Source of the DNA: an uncultured Holophagaceae bacterium
Lineage (GTDB): Bacteria; Acidobacteriota; Holophagae; Holophagales; Holophagaceae
Reading direction: 5' to 3'
DNA length: 33,945 nucleotides
Assembly: GCA_903927605.1 (NCBI GenBank)
Contig: CAIYNT010000196.1
Coordinates: 1 to 33,945, forward strand
The notes beneath the pieces are model-generated. The model saw only the letters and a program-made list of their open reading frames with translations. It was not told the DNA's origin and searched no databases. The number at the start of each line of letters is the position of its first letter. Position 1 is the stretch's first letter. The translations under genes and the position numbers were made by a program. Shown in pieces: positions 33,578 through 33,945 of this stretch.

Positions 33578-33945
33578 AATATTTTGCGCATCTATCTAAT
33601 TTAAAATATTATAAATTATGTTTATTTAGTTTGTTATTTCGTTTTAATTATCTGAACACCCAAGGAACCGCGCCGCCAGTCAAGGGCAGCATTGAACCCA
33701 TTGTTGAATCTGTCCAGTCGTTGGATACCGATATAGTAAATGCCATTAAAAATAACGATTGGAGTGCAGTAAGAAGACTCTTGGTTCTTGGAGCCAAACC
33801 ACCATCTGATTTAAACCCGGCGTGGTCTTCCCCCAAATTTGAGATCCAATTGAAAGGTTCGGGTTCATCCTTACCGAGGAGAACCCGAAATGAGACCGAG
33901 CAAGCTGACAGACGAGCAGATCGTGGCGTTGCTGCGAGAGGCGGA
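33574..33945 (+). CDS. ankyrin-like small protein, cut by an IS3-type element
   Basis: The start overlaps the lysozyme stop by four bases. The first 60 bases are very AT-rich and give a hydrophobic, signal-like stretch (KLCLFSLLFRFNYL). The middle part contains DIVNAIKNNDWSAVRRLLVLGAKP, which reads as one ankyrin repeat. The frame stays open to the window end, but from about 33851 it runs into insertion-sequence DNA, so the native 3' end is missing. AT content and codon use differ from all neighbours and suggest transfer. A lysozyme gene followed by an ankyrin gene fits an effector-immunity pair, an inference only. Confidence 0.5.
   Translation, partial: MKYFAHLSNLKYYKLCLFSLLFRFNYLNTQGTAPPVKGSIEPIVESVQSLDTDIVNAIKNNDWSAVRRLLVLGAKPPSDLNPAWSSPKFEIQLKGSGSSLPRRTRNETEQADRRADRGVAARGG
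33858..33889 (+). promoter_or_regulatory. hairpin over the ribosome site of the IS transposase
   Basis: TTCGGGTTC (33858-33866) and GAACCCGAA (33881-33889) form a perfect 9-bp stem whose right arm lies between GAGGAG and the ATG at 33890. Read-through transcripts from outside the element would fold it and hide the start, a known way insertion sequences limit transposase. Confidence 0.4.
33890..33945 (+). mobile_element. IS3-family transposase OrfA, N-terminal fragment
   Basis: The 18 visible residues begin MRPSKLTDEQIVALLREAE, the standard N-terminal helix-turn-helix start of IS3-family OrfA proteins (compare SRFTEEQI-type starts). GAGGAG precedes the ATG by seven bases. The element continues beyond the window. 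Its left end cannot be fixed; a TGAAAGG at 33851 is a candidate because IS3 ends begin with TG. Confidence 0.7.

Overview
The window is GC-rich (except at its right end) and reads as chromosomal DNA of a Gram-negative, probably acidobacterial (Holophagae-like) organism. That placement is an inference: it rests on Omp85 barrels, lipoproteins, an RND pump, sigma-54 promoters and gene style, not on any marker gene. Genes are dense and mostly have clear GGAGG-type ribosome binding sites.

Left part (1-11.2 kb), central metabolism and transport. It holds the 5' part of NADP-type glutamate dehydrogenase (gdhA, minus strand) and an unrecognised gene. A tight glycolate oxidase operon glcD-glcE-glcF follows, with a class V alanine/serine-glyoxylate aminotransferase after it, so glycolate could go to glyoxylate and then glycine. 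Convergent to it lies a polar amino acid ABC transporter (ATPase, permease, binding protein). Next come a small membrane protein, a PlsC-type acyltransferase and a hemolysin III/PAQR membrane protein. At 11.2-11.4 kb there is a run of TGTCCG-containing repeats that looks like a decayed transposon end.

Middle part (11.6-28.1 kb), a cell-envelope island organised around one sigma-54 activator (GAF-AAA+-Fis, 17006-18682). To its left, on the minus strand, lie a periplasmic protein, an MscS channel with a cyclic-nucleotide-binding domain and a patatin-POTRA-Omp85 protein. To its right lie a lipoprotein, an Omp85-type barrel, and an operon of STAS protein, lipoprotein adaptor, RND pump and TetR regulator. 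The RND pump is fused in frame to a TolC-type outer membrane factor.

The striking feature is a promoter cassette present four times (near 16.7, 18.75, 21.47 and 33.0 kb). Each copy has an upstream element built on GACGAAAT/ATTTCGTC, about 86 bp of AT-rich spacer, a -24/-12 sigma-54 promoter, and a leader of about 20 nt into a strong start. The cassettes fall into two sequence pairs. One pair starts homologous small open frames. The other starts the same N-terminal peptide (VLRIHVENE). A remnant of a second activator gene's 3' end sits directly before the third cassette, which shows that the array grew by duplication. I infer a locally encoded sigma-54 envelope-stress or efflux regulon.

Right part (28.3-33.9 kb): a small outer membrane barrel, an HD-GYP protein, a DUF535/VirK-like protein and, convergent to it, a DUF3187-like outer membrane protein driven by the fourth cassette. 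Beyond that is a frameshifted lambda-type lysozyme gene overlapping an AT-rich ankyrin-like gene, which is cut by the start of an IS3-family element at the window edge.
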